From NCBI RefSeq assembly GCF_028389875.1, contig NC_084665.1, positions 123,398,602 through 123,462,601 on the forward strand: DNA of 64,000 bases, given 5' to 3'. The DNA is from Rhea pennata (Eukaryota > Chordata > Aves > Rheiformes > Rheidae). The position numbers were made by a program, and so were the translations under genes. Of the stretch, positions 40,742 through 51,540 are shown piece after piece (the first letter of the stretch is position 1; the number at the start of each line of letters is the position of its first letter). Below the pieces are notes generated by a model. That model had not been told where the DNA came from. It worked only from the letters and a program-made list of their open reading frames with translations, and searched no databases.

Positions 40742-43355
40742 TAGCTACCTAATAGCTATTAGTAAAGGGTTGTTCACCGTGACACTCCTCAGAAGCGTGA
40801 AACAAGATAGAGTCTTGAGCTGTGTGTGGACAGAATATGACAAACATGGTTGTTCAGTCTTGCTGTTTCATAAAATTCAAATACAGCAGTAGGCTTATTT
40901 CTAAATCCTCTTCCCTCCTTAAGTAACTTGGCCATGGATACTGTCTCAATCCTACCTGTGCTGCTGTCCAGACCTTTCAAGAAATAATGTGTTTGTACTG
41001 CAGCAAGGTTAATGAGAGATTTATTAAATGGCAGATTAATAAAATTCTTAGGAGCATATAAAAATAGTAAGTTCAATAGCAGTGTCCGCAGCACTGCCAA
41101 TGGAAGGCCTTTCCATAGTGACCTCCTAATCTGAATTATATTCAGTTAACAAGATCCCTGCTGCTTGTTTTGCGTTAAGAATGGTACCCTGTATACATAT
41201 AATGGTGCTGGTTTATTTTCATGAGTAAGTGGTGCTTTCTCTTCAGCTGGAAGCATAATTTGCTGCAAGTCCAGCACAAGTGTTTGCAATCTGTGGTTAG
41301 CTGAAGTTAACTCTGGAGCTTTCCCTGGTGCTAATGGCCAAAAAACATATCCTGTAACTCTACAAGCTTTAAGACCTTTATACACAGCGCTGAGTTTTCC
41401 TTTTTGGAGGACATCAAAGGAGGTAATGAAATGTCAATTTTTGTAAAGCAAAGCAATACCAGCAGTAAACCCGTGTATGGGAAAGGAGGACAAAAATCTT
41501 TCTTCACCATTGCTCCTTATTTCACCAGCGGTACATACTGAAAAGACACTGGGAAGCTGAAGTGTCCTGTGGCTTTGAGCATTCATCCCCTTTCCTACAG
41601 ACACTGTAGACTTCCCTGTTGTGGCTTAGACTAGAGTACAGCTCTTCCACTGTGCTTTAGGCCAGGTGAGAGATTGGGTGTTCTTATTAATTCCATTTTA
41701 AAACTTCCAAGCTTTGCACCCCTCCCACACAAACACTATTCAGTCTCACTGCTAAGGGGAGGAAGAGGAACAGAAGGGTAGTAGGAAGTTCTGCTAGATA
41801 CTGCTACTCATGCTCTGGTTTCACAGGTGCAAGACCACTGCACTCCCTTATCAAAGGTGTTACCTAGAGCTAGAGGGAGCAATGTATTTACACAGGTCTA
41901 GCTTTCACCTTCTGTAACAATATTTGTAGTTCAAATTAAAGTACTACTGATGCACCTCCCTCATTTATATTTTTGATAATTTAGAATCTTAGAGGTAACA
42001 ACCCTGATGATGTGCAACACCAGCAAAACTGAAAATATTAATCACATAGTGCAAGACTGAACTATTCCACAGAAGGGGAAGGGAGGAAGGAACAAAGCAG
42101 AGCATTTACCCTGCTGACTTACTTGTTTTACCTTCAAGGAAGAAAGTTCAGGCTTTGATTAGAGTATGGCTGGTCTTGCCAACCCTGCCAGAAAGATAAA
42201 CTACTTCTATTCAGCCCACTGAGGCTACAGAGCATCTCCCAGGAAGCTGGCCACCCTCTGAGGATGGCAGTTTTTGTTCAACAATGTCTTAATTAACCAG
42301 CAAGTCTCTCCCAATAAAAGAGGGTCTTTAGCACCCTCCCCTTACACAGCATTTCCGAGTTCTGCCCTGCAAAACACCACTTCCTTTGTCAACTCATTAA
42401 CCCGACCTGTAGGTTATTAGTTATTTCAAATCTTCCAGCAGAGGAAGAAAAAGAACAAAAGTGAATCCTGTGTTCAGTTCAGTTCTTTGATAGAACTGCA
42501 TTATAGCAACAGTAAAAAATCCAGAATGCTGGTGGCAACAATACAGATTTTAAGTAGTCTGAGCACCTTCCAGTTCAGGGTAAAGCATTATTCAGGAAGT
42601 AATAGTCAACAAAAAGCAGCAGTTTTTTGAGGGGGGTGTGGTGGTGGTGTTTTTTAGTATTTTAGTTTATCAGCACAACAGCAGTCTCAAACAGAAAAAA
42701 TATAATTAGGTAAAATAAATTGTAGTGCATGATTTTTAACATTCCTTTTTTTTTCTCCTCTCATAAGGGCAGTTAAAATTAACCTTCCTCTCCAACACTC
42801 ATGCTTCCTTTCAGCTGAACCACTTTCAGCTGTGGCTAGTGCCAGATTTCTCTGAATTTGAGTTTGTGAACAAAGCACCATGTTGTATGCTACTAGGTCT
42901 GTCACCTGTCTCACCTGGAATCATCAGTTCTTAATACTGCCAAAGTCACAGAATAAGGACCTAGTAGCTGCAGTTCTGTTTTGGGGTTAGTATTAGTATT
43001 TTAACCTCACACTCCTACATTGCTGAAAGATGAAGTTCCATTAAGGCTTTCTAAATCAAATTAACTTTTTTGTACAGCAAGTTACTAGCCTTAATGATTA
43101 AAAAGGGAATTAAGAGTTTCATTTAATAGAACCATTAACACTGGTCTTGGACAGAACTTTGAATCTATACAAGTCAGGCTCCACAGATAAGAGCCATCTT
43201 GTCTCAAAAGCCAAGTAACCTTTAAAATCTGAGCACTTAAAACAAAAGTTTGCAGTCGTCGCATGAAGATTTGTTAAAGTCTCAGCTTGTTGCTTTTTCA
43301 CACACAACAGCCTTCAGAAGACAATTAGCAGCAGGTACAAAGGGCAGAGCCCACC

Positions 43356-43361
43356 TTTATT
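43356..43361 (-). terminator. ENPP4: Candidate ENPP4 poly(A) signal
   Basis: AATAAA on the minus strand, about 840 bases past the ENPP4 stop codon. Variant ATTAAA hexamers (tttaat on the plus strand) also occur at 43847-43852 and 43122-43127, so the true site is uncertain. Confidence 0.4.
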
Positions 43362-44198
43362 ACATGAAAGCATCTGGCACAGTCTGCATCTGAAAAACTT
43401 CACAGGGTTTAACAGCAGTAGTTTCATTACTGCAGCCCACCAGTCTCAGTAATCCCAAAAGCAATATATTACATCAACATCCCTGAGATAAGCAAGTAGT
43501 ACTGTCCTGGCTCTCCAAGCGCAGACGCTTCAGCTCCAGCTACCCAGCGTTACCAGTGCCGACCTGTACGCTCTGTGGCTCAAATGGGAGCAGGCAGCAT
43601 AGAAATGATCCTCCCTGCTCCGATTCCTTCCTCACTGGTTTCCTTCCCATCAGTTTCTTCTTCCTGTGCTGGCTTAGGGTAGAAACAAGAAGCATCACCT
43701 GTTCTCTCCACTTTCTATCCCCCAATTCTTAATAACAAATCAAGATACGCTGTCCAATAGAACTTCTTCCAATGCCCAGGAAGGAAAAAAAAAAAAATCT
43801 TCCTTCCAATACAAGAACACTAGAAGTAGTCATCATTAAACTTAAGTTTAATACAAAAATCAGTAATTTTCATTTCATTTACAGATGTTAAGATTCACTT
43901 AGTCTATCCTTGCTAATTCATACTCTGAAATTTCATTTTAGAAGTGTTCAAAGGATTGAACGATAAAACTAAACTTATTTTGCTAAATATCAGTTTCAGC
44001 AGAAAGTGATCTGTTCAGTACTTCTTCCTGAAAACATCTTTACAGGACTACCAGTCACATAACACACAAACAAGTTAGCAGGTTCTGGCTGTACAGTATT
44101 TTACAGATACCATTAAAGTGCAAAGAATTCTGCCAGTGCAAGTTCAGACTCATCCCCAGAAATCCCTGTTTCGCAAGCGAGGCTGAGCTCCCTACACG

Positions 44199-44563
44199 CT
44201 ATCCAATTAAAGGATCGTCGTCGTCATCTTGTAACTGAAGTCGGGAGAACGGACGCGGAGAAGGTATTCTATTCTTCGAGATTATAATAATGCAGGTGAA
44301 AGTAGTCAACACTATCAGGGCCCCAATAACTATCCCAATCGCCTCCGGAAGATTTATGCACCACTGGTCAACCAGCAAGCACTTGGCATTACTGAAGGTT
44401 CCATTGTGGGGCTGAGGCGTCAGTCCCAGGATGTGGCACATCATGGGGTAAATATCAACGTTGTTCATCCTGCTCTGCTTGTAACCTCGACGGAAAGCGG
44501 GCCCGTGAGCAGCCAGGAACGGGTGCATGCTCGGGAGAGCGTTGTCATAGCCATGGTCACCTA
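44199..44563 (-). CDS. ENPP4: ENPP4 coding exon 3: metal ligand, membrane anchor and tail
   Basis: On the minus strand the exon begins after acceptor gtttctccag, completes a leucine (t|ta) and reads [20 protein letters not shown], with the last metal-ligand histidine at about residue 334. [13 protein letters not shown] and [14 protein letters not shown] follow. A transmembrane helix covers about residues 406-425 ([20 protein letters not shown]). The cytoplasmic tail [10 protein letters not shown] is followed by five Asp and PLIG, then TAG. DDDPLI fits the acidic dileucine sorting pattern [DE]xxxL[LI]. Sequence and ending match human ENPP4 closely. Confidence 0.97.
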
Positions 44564-46985
44564 CTGGAGAAACGCAGAGATCGGAGTTAGCATCATAGTT
44601 TCTGTCTGAATGTGTCAAGTTCCTCCCCATCTCTCCCCTGCCCACAGGAGGCATGTTTTAATCAAGGACTGCTACAGAAAATACAAGCAATCCTTCAATC
44701 AACGCCTAGTACTCAGAGTTCCTTCCCTCCTCCCTGCTCCCCAGCAGTCTTTTTCCTCACTGGCCTTCAGCCATGATTTCCCCCCTCCCTAATTATCTCT
44801 TTTCTCTTTGGTTATCAACTGTTGCAGTTTTTCACCTCTGACTCATGATGTCAAAGTTGAAATGGATGTTCCCATTCCACAAGATATCAGTGGCTGGAAT
44901 GAAAGTTTTCATTGCCAAGATTCTGGAATTTCTAAGGCAGACACTTTAACTGCTTTCAAGAAACCAAGCATTTTCTCCTTGATAGTGTTCAGTTCAAGCA
45001 TAATGAAGTACCCTCAGATCACGTTTATTACATTAGGTATTTCAGGTAAAAGGATACAGAAATAAATCCCAAAGCAGTCAAAAACAAAAAACAGCCAGAG
45101 GATCATGATGTCTATGACATATTTTTAACAAGACCGGCTACAAGGTTGGCAGGGCTTGGACATTTGGTCAGTCTTTAAGAAAATACTCAGATTTTTGGTG
45201 GAATACAAATAGTTAAAGAGCAGTCATAGTCCAATATCCTAGTAACATGCCTGGAAAATGCCTTCAAAATCTGTTCTAGATGTCAAAAACACAAAACTTG
45301 AGTGACTGTATTTAGGTTTAGACTTCATTTCTTAAAAATGATTTAACCCATCTGCCTCCAGAACTGCCTTCTTGACCTTAAAAAAAAAGGGGGGGGGGGG
45401 GGAAGAAGAAGAAGAAGAAAAAAAAAAAAAAAAAAAAAGGAGTTCTTGAAGTGTTATGATTCCTATTGCTTTAGGTGAAATCACACTTAGTTTGGTTTAC
45501 TTAAAAACAGTGGAAAATAAAGATGCTACTTATATCACTTCTTGCTTGCTTTAATGCAGTCTTGCATTTCTTGATTACTTTTTCCTTTTTCTACCCACTA
45601 ACTTATTTTGAATAGACCCATTCCAAGTTGCCTCTCCTATAAAGCTTCCTGTATTTGAATTTCTAAGTGGAAGGGCTGGTGTGTGCTGCCACTGCTAGGA
45701 ATGGCATTGGTATTAGTATACATGCAGATCCTGTGCTGCCACTTTGTCCACAAAGATGCATACAGTAAACACTTAAATAGCTATGTAGCCTTCTGAAGTT
45801 TGATGCACAAACCTTCCAACTTGCCTTTGGGAAACTTTGGCAAGCCAAATTCTTTTAAAAAGTGACTCAACTCATAATGCTGTTACTTCTAAATATAGAC
45901 TTACCAGCTGTTTTTAGGTAGACAAAGTCAACAACATTCAAACACACACAGAATTATTCTCTATAGAGTTGTCATTTTTTATGATCAGACTCAGTTTGAA
46001 GATGATTGTGGCAAATTTGGGAGAAATTCAATACAACCATATATTACACTATAAGCAGTACTTCTGTACAAACAATGAGAAAATTCAAACGTCAACATGC
46101 AGAGCGCAGACAATAAGAACAGCCAAGATGTGAAAAACCAGTTCACACTTCCCAGCATCCTGCCTTTGGCAGTGGTCTCATAGTATGGAAAGCATACAGC
46201 AGGGTTAGCCAGGGATCAATTCCCCAACATGCCATCCAGCCTCTAGCCGCTCAGGAAAATCCTGGAAGTTGATACCTCTGTACTTAATATCCATTAATAT
46301 ATTTTTTCCCCAAAATTTGTCCAATCGCTTTCTGAAACCATATATATTTTGATATGCATGGCATCCAGCAACAAAAAAAAATTGCACAGCTGAGCAATGC
46401 ACTGTGTGGTGTAACACCTGGATTCTTTATTTTTTATTTATTTTTTTAAAGAAAAAAAAAAAGGAGACATGCTACTTGATGACCTAATGAGAACTCTGGC
46501 TTCTTAGACTATTATTCATATCCTATAAATGTTCTTAATAGCTTTAGTATTTCCTTCCACTTAACAGCATTATACATATTCTGGGAAACAAAATAAGTAT
46601 TGTGTCTTGCAACCTTCAATTTATACTCCCCATATGTATTTTATATTCAAAAAGCTTCCACCAGCCTATGGCTCAAGACACACAGGCTGCATAACTTGCC
46701 TAAGATCTCTCTTAAAGTACACCTCAGGCTATTAATTTGAATATAGTCAAGTAGAATATTTCTCAAGCTAATGGAATATCCCCCATCTCTTCCTCATCTC
46801 TTCAAACTCCCCAAGTTCAGCTTGAAAATGCTTTTGGGAATTGCTGCCTATGAGACGTTCCTAAAGATGCATAGTACAAGGGCTCTAATCACTAAGCTAG
46901 GACCATCCTACAGACTACTGGAATAAGAACAAAACTGTTTACCAAAGCAAGCAACCAAGAGCACAAAGGAGGAAGACACACTTAC
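44564..46985 (-). other. ENPP4: ENPP4 intron between coding exons 2 and 3
   Basis: A 2.4-kb intron with an A/G low-complexity tract at 45380-45438 (G run, then gaa repeats and an A run). No other element was recognised. Confidence 0.9.
45380..45438. repeat. Purine low-complexity tract (A)n(G)n(GAA)n(A)n
   Basis: About 60 bases of uninterrupted purine: an A run, 14 or so G, five gaa units, then ~20 A. All purine is on the plus strand and all pyrimidine on the ENPP4 sense strand. Confidence 0.93.
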
Positions 46986-47156
46986 ATTTTGAAAGTGATT
47001 CATTTTGTACAATTGTCCAGCCTTCATCTGCAACCAGAATTATGGGCTGAATTCTCTTATTATGCTGGTAATGAAATCTGTCAGGAATTTCTTCTTTGAG
47101 ATACACTTTCATGTGCTCATTGCAGTTTTTCAGTAAGTTGTATACGTACGTTTTGT
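46986..47156 (-). CDS. ENPP4: ENPP4 coding exon 2
   Basis: A 171-nt exon on the minus strand, from acceptor cttgacag to donor gtaagt, with phase 1 on both sides as in ENPP5 exon 2. It encodes [40 protein letters not shown] and [17 protein letters not shown]. These are close to the human ENPP4 segment between the DHGM and HGYDN motifs. NKT and NES are glycosylation sequons. Confidence 0.96.
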
Positions 47157-48107
47157 CTGTCAAGAAAAAACTGCATGTGAAACAGCTGGGAATTATGTCC
47201 TGTTTACTGCAATTATCTATCATTAAACTTTAAATACAGTCTTTTCAGAACAACAATTTTCTTTTTAAAAAGAGGCATGTAGAAAAGAATTTTTTTCATG
47301 TCCCTTATGAAATGCTATCCACATCAAGGTAGATTTCACAGTTTCTTCCCCTTTTAAACAGCAGATTCATGGCTGTGGTCTAGGACATACAATTCAAATT
47401 ACTCCTTCGACTTTTGGGGGAAGGGGTAGAGTAGGGATCAAAATTCAAGCAGCAAAATCAAGAGTAATCATACACATAAGTAATCAACATTTTATCCAAA
47501 GCAGTGAACATTATTTTAAATTTTGTTCTCTGTGGATCATTTTGTTCTCTATAATCACTTCAGTCTGGCCATACTTGGGCAAACTCTGAGAACACCAACA
47601 GTGCCATGATTTAAGACAATATCTGTCAGTACCTACCCTGACAAAAAAGAGGTTTCATTCACAGAAGCAAAAGTGCTAAAGCAATCAAAGTTGGGTTTAG
47701 ATTTTTTTTTTTTTTTAACTTTGAAGTTTACACAATTACACTTAATTCTGAATAAAACCAAGTGTTTATTTCACGCTCAGTATGAATTATAACTGCAGAA
47801 CTCAATGACTGAGCAACAAAAGAGCACACATATTTTGTGCCTATTGACTAATTTGTCAATAAGCTGTACCAGGACCATCTTTAGCACTCATAGCTATTTG
47901 ACAGAAAATGCACTGATTTGGTAAAACAAAGAAATTTCTAAATAAACAGACAATCTTTCTTTAGTTTGTTCATTACATCAAAGTTGTTACATATGAACTA
48001 CACTGGGTTTGCAAAAGATGTGAGCAAACTAGCACACTGTGTACCTTCTAGTAATAACATAAACAAGATTTAATTCTCAATATATAACTTAAAAAAAAAA
48101 TACATAC
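47157..48107 (-). other. ENPP4: ENPP4 intron between coding exons 1 and 2
   Basis: A 0.95-kb GT..AG intron with donor gtatgt. Nothing else was recognised. Confidence 0.93.
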
Positions 48108-48927
48108 TCTGCCTTGGCAGCACCGCAGCAACTGGACTCTTGTCTATGAGAGTATAGTTATTGCGACCAATACAGCCATCCAGTATAATCAGCTTCTTTG
48201 CAGAACACGAGGCCATTCCATGATCACTTGTTATTATGACATTAATAGTGTCCCACAAACCTAATGCCTTCAATTTCTTAGTAAGGAAACCAATATGATT
48301 ATCCACTTGTTCTAATACTTTGCGCATGTTCTCAATATTATCAGGTCCATATTTATGCCCACTGGCATCTGGTTCTTCCCAGTATAATGTAGCAAAACTG
48401 ACTGGTGGGTTGGAGTTATTCAGCCATGTAACAATTTTTTCCACTCTCTCCTCAAACGTTACTGAAAAATTATACTTTAAAAAGAATTGAGGGGTTGTAT
48501 TGTGAATTTTCACATCAGTACCAGGCCACATTGCAGCAGCACTTGCTCTGTTTCCCTGCTGATTTGTTACCCAAATTGGAACTGCCTCATTCCACCAGAA
48601 GGGATCTGAATCTCTGAACTGTGAGAATGTTTTCTGGGCATCTGGATCATACATGTCATTAGCCACAATGCCATGACTTTCTTCATATAGGCCTGTCACT
48701 ATGCTATAATGGTTTGGGAAAGTCTTTGTGATAAAAGTATTTGTAACCTGTCTGACAAGCACGCCATCCTCAATGAACTCCTGGAGATGAGGAAGTTTAT
48801 AGGTTTTCAAGTAATCAGCCCTGAAGCCATCAAAGGACACAAGGAGTAACCTGGATAGTGGATTACCAGTAGAGTTACCACAACAGGCAACTATTCCAGA
48901 AAAAAATAATGTTAAAATCAAATTCAT
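48108..48927 (-). CDS. ENPP4: ENPP4 coding exon 1 (ectonucleotide pyrophosphatase/phosphodiesterase 4)
   Basis: ENPP4 is a cell-surface Zn enzyme that hydrolyses Ap3A on vascular endothelium and thereby promotes platelet aggregation in mammals. The start is the ATG at 48927 (A at -3), giving the signal peptide MNLILTLFFSGIVACCG. The open frame extends upstream to 48969 only through a GTG, and the exon's 5' boundary is there (acceptor atttttcag), so 48928-48969 is 5' UTR. Catalytic motifs are intact: VSFDGFRADY (D33), ITKTFPNHYSIVTG (nucleophile T69), TLYWEEPDASGHKYGP and TSDHGM. The exon ends at LPRQ plus one base at 48108. Three exons give 451 residues, two fewer than human. It is tail to tail with its paralogue ENPP5. 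Confidence 0.96.
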
Positions 48928-48969
48928 TGTTGACACTTTGAAGTATTCCCAGCAGATAATCTGATGCAC
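48928..48969 (-). other. ENPP4: ENPP4 5' UTR portion of the first coding exon
   Basis: This lies between acceptor aaatttttcag (adjacent, ending at 48970) and the chosen ATG. It is open in frame but contains no ATG in frame. Confidence 0.75.
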
Positions 48970-50804
48970 CTGAAAAATTTAAAAAGATAGTACTTGTAAT
49001 ACAAAGTAGTTGTCCTGGAACCAGTATAGCTAGTTATATATTATGCGCATCTTCCAAAGACAGGTATTACAAAATAGCTAACCCAAGCAACAACTAAAGT
49101 ACAAAACAAACAAACAAAGACAATGAGATTGCTTTCATTCAAGATTTTGCTTTAAAAGACAAAATTCTTTTTTCTTTTAATTATTTCATGGTTTTATCTG
49201 TTTTATGACAATTCTACAGCTTAAAAAAGAGTGATCAGTATTTGTCTTATGTCCAAACATACCTATCTCAACAACTCTGGCTCCACATTCAAGAGTCTCA
49301 TGCACCCCAGATGCCAGAGTTTGGACCAGAAATCTGTTTGCTGCTGTAATTACTATTTTCCTTTTTTTACTGTACCTTTTCTTTTACAGTTTCCATCACC
49401 TTAAGCTGCTAGAAGACTTTCCAGGCTTTCCACTTCCCTAGTTATTCACTGCTTTCTCTATACATGAAGTTGCCAGGAATAACTTGTGCAACAGTTCAGG
49501 AGGAAATAAAAGCACCTCTGCTCTAACTGCATTGAAACTTGTTCTCTACAGCCTCATTTTTCAGAAAAAGAGATTAGTCACCTCTGCTACTGATGTTATG
49601 AGGCAACTATTTCTTTTTTTAATCAAGAAACTCATGACTATTACAAACACAAGATATGATTTATAAGGTTATCGTTTTTGATTATAAGCTAACCTACAGC
49701 AGAAAGGACATGCCTGAGCTTATTATGTGCAACAGGACCACTCTGCTCAGTAAGATCTAAAATTACTCTTCAAGCCTCTAAGAAAGAGGAGTGAAACTTC
49801 AGGTTTCACAAAAACTTTCACGATATTGCTGGACAGCATATTTACTTCTAAAGAAAAGCCCCATTGAAGCATTTTTTTTCCTCTCTCTCCTTGGCACAAA
49901 ACAAACCAGGCTGATTTTCAGAGGAATTGCAAATACCTTCCTAACTAACTTCCTAATATCTTCTGGCCTATTTCAAGCCTGCACCCCAAATCCCTGGGCT
50001 CTAGAAACCAAGAGCGATAGCACTTTGTGTCAAAAGCATAAATAGCTTTAATGTTAGCCAAAGCTTTGGCAGTGAGAGGAATTCCAAGCACAGGAAATCA
50101 TTGCCCTGTTTTCCCCACCCCAAAAAGTAAAAAGTTTTTTAAGAGATACAGATGTTAGAAGAGAAGATCATCATAAACAGCATTAGGATATCTCGTAACA
50201 CAGCTGCATCGGGTCAGAACTGCCTCCACGACCCAAAACTTGCTTGCAGGAGGCGGGCACCAGCAGCAGGAGCCAAACCACCTATCTCAGCCGAAGCTCG
50301 TCCCAGCTTTCACAGCAGATACATAACTGTTTTTTCCACAACAGAGATACAGCTGGTTTCTTCTGCCCGGTTAACGCAGGCTTTCAGCCCGCTCTAACGA
50401 ACCCAACGCGCTCCACCTGTAGCTGAGGTTCGCCTACGGCGGTAGCTCCACGGGGGTAAAACCCACGCTCCGGGCGCGGCGTAAGCCCGAGGTGCCGGCC
50501 CGGGAACACCCCCGGGGCACCAACCCCGCCGTCCGCGGGCTGATCAGCGCGCAGTACCTCGGGACTAACCGCAGGAAGCTCCCGGCGCGACAGCTCCGCG
50601 CTCCCGACCGCCGCCTGGCCGGAGCCCCCACAGCACCTCGGGAAGGGGCCGCTCCGCCCTCGGCGGCTTCCGCTGAGGCGCCGCACGGCCCCTCGGGGCT
50701 CCCACCGCGGCCGCGCCCCTCCTCGGGCGCTCGTTTCCCCCCCGAGACTCCCCTTTCCGTTCCGCTCCGCTCCCTTCCCTTCTCCTCCCCAGGCCTCGAC
50801 TCAC
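48970..50804 (-). other. ENPP4: ENPP4 5' UTR intron (predicted)
   Basis: AT-rich near the coding exon and passing into CpG-rich sequence at ~50.4 kb. The predicted donor gtgagt on the minus strand is at 50799-50804. No element was recognised. Confidence 0.65.
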
Positions 50805-51100
50805 CCCTTCCCGGGGAAGGCAGGCGGCGGCGCTAGAAGGTCACCGGCTCGGCTCGGTCCCTCCCGCACCGCCCCAACCGCCATTAACGGCCGCAGCGCA
50901 GCGCACCCGCAACCCGCTAGGCGGAGAGCAACGAGGCCTGTCAGCGGGCCGGGCCGCCGGGCGGGCTCCGATTGGTCGGAGCGCCCGCAGGCGGCGGCTG
51001 TGATTGGCTCTAAGGGAGCCGGGGGGCGGGTCGCGTAGTGAGTGATGGGGGAGTTGGGTGCAGGTGCCCGGGGGCGGGGCCGCGGGGAGCTGGGGGGGGG
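50400..51100 (-). promoter_or_regulatory. ENPP4: CpG-island promoter of ENPP4
   Basis: Dense CpG with GC boxes (gggggcgggtcgcg, gggggcggggccgcg). On the minus strand two CCAAT boxes (attgg at 50971-50975 and 51003-51007) are spaced exactly 32 bases apart, a spacing typical of NF-Y-driven TATA-less promoters. The ORFs of 60-147 codons here reflect GC richness. Confidence 0.8.
50805..50910 (-). other. ENPP4: Probable untranslated first exon of ENPP4 (5' end approximate)
   Basis: On the minus strand ccccgggaagggg is followed by gtgagtc, a strong donor whose exon side ends at 50805. It lies in the CpG island about 60-100 bases downstream of the CCAAT pair. No coding potential is needed because the next exon holds the ATG. 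The transcription start is inferred only from the CCAAT distance. Confidence 0.55.
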
Positions 51101-51109
51101 GGCGGGAGT

Positions 51110-51540
51110 GTGGGATGGGGGGAGTTGTGGGGAGCTAAGTGGGAAGGGCTGGGGGACTGGGGGGACAGGGGAGCAGGGCTGGGGGGCCTGAGTGGAGCAG
51201 GGCGTGAGGGCGGCTGGGGGGAATGGGGCTGAGGGGAGCTGCAAGCAGCTGTGAGGAGCTGTGGGGAACAGAGTTGTGGGAGCAGGGCTGTGGGAAGTGG
51301 GGTTGAGGGGAGCTGTGGGGAGCGGGGCTGTGGGGCTGTGGGAAACAGGGTTGAGGGAGCTGTGAGGTGCAAGGCTGTGGGGAGCAGGGCTGGGGGAGCT
51401 GTGAGAGGCAGTGGGGAACAGGGCTGGGGGAGCTGTGGGAGGCAGTGGGGAGCAGAGCTGGGGGGGGGTGCGGGAGGCTGTGGGGAACAGGGCTGAGGGA
51501 GCTGTGGGGAGCAGGGCTGTGGGGCCAGGCTGCTGGCAGC
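51110..51540. repeat. G-rich degenerate minisatellite upstream of ENPP4
   Basis: Tandem degenerate units of the type ggggagcagggctgggg + agctgtgggaggcagt. The clearest 34-35-base units start at 51379, 51413, 51447 and 51482, with shorter, more variable units before and after. Many runs of three to nine G on the plus strand could form G-quadruplexes. Long ORFs in both directions (216-247 codons, Ser/Pro-rich or Gly-rich) are a by-product of the repeat. Confidence 0.9.

Larger units (their letters stand above)
37393..44198. other. Convergent intergenic region ENPP5-ENPP4 including both 3' UTRs
   Basis: No gene was recognised. Possible ENPP5 poly(A) signals on the plus strand are ATTAAA at 38305, 39070 and 40474. 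A likely ENPP4 signal is AATAAA on the minus strand (tttatt at 43356-43361), giving a ~0.85-kb 3' UTR. A pure run of 38 A lies at 40702-40739. The ORFs here are short, with no domain. Confidence 0.65.

Noticed and set aside
48928-48969. Extension of the ENPP4 start to 48969
   Set aside because: That codon is GTG directly after the splice acceptor. The internal ATG at 48927 has good context and gives a proper signal peptide aligned with the human start.
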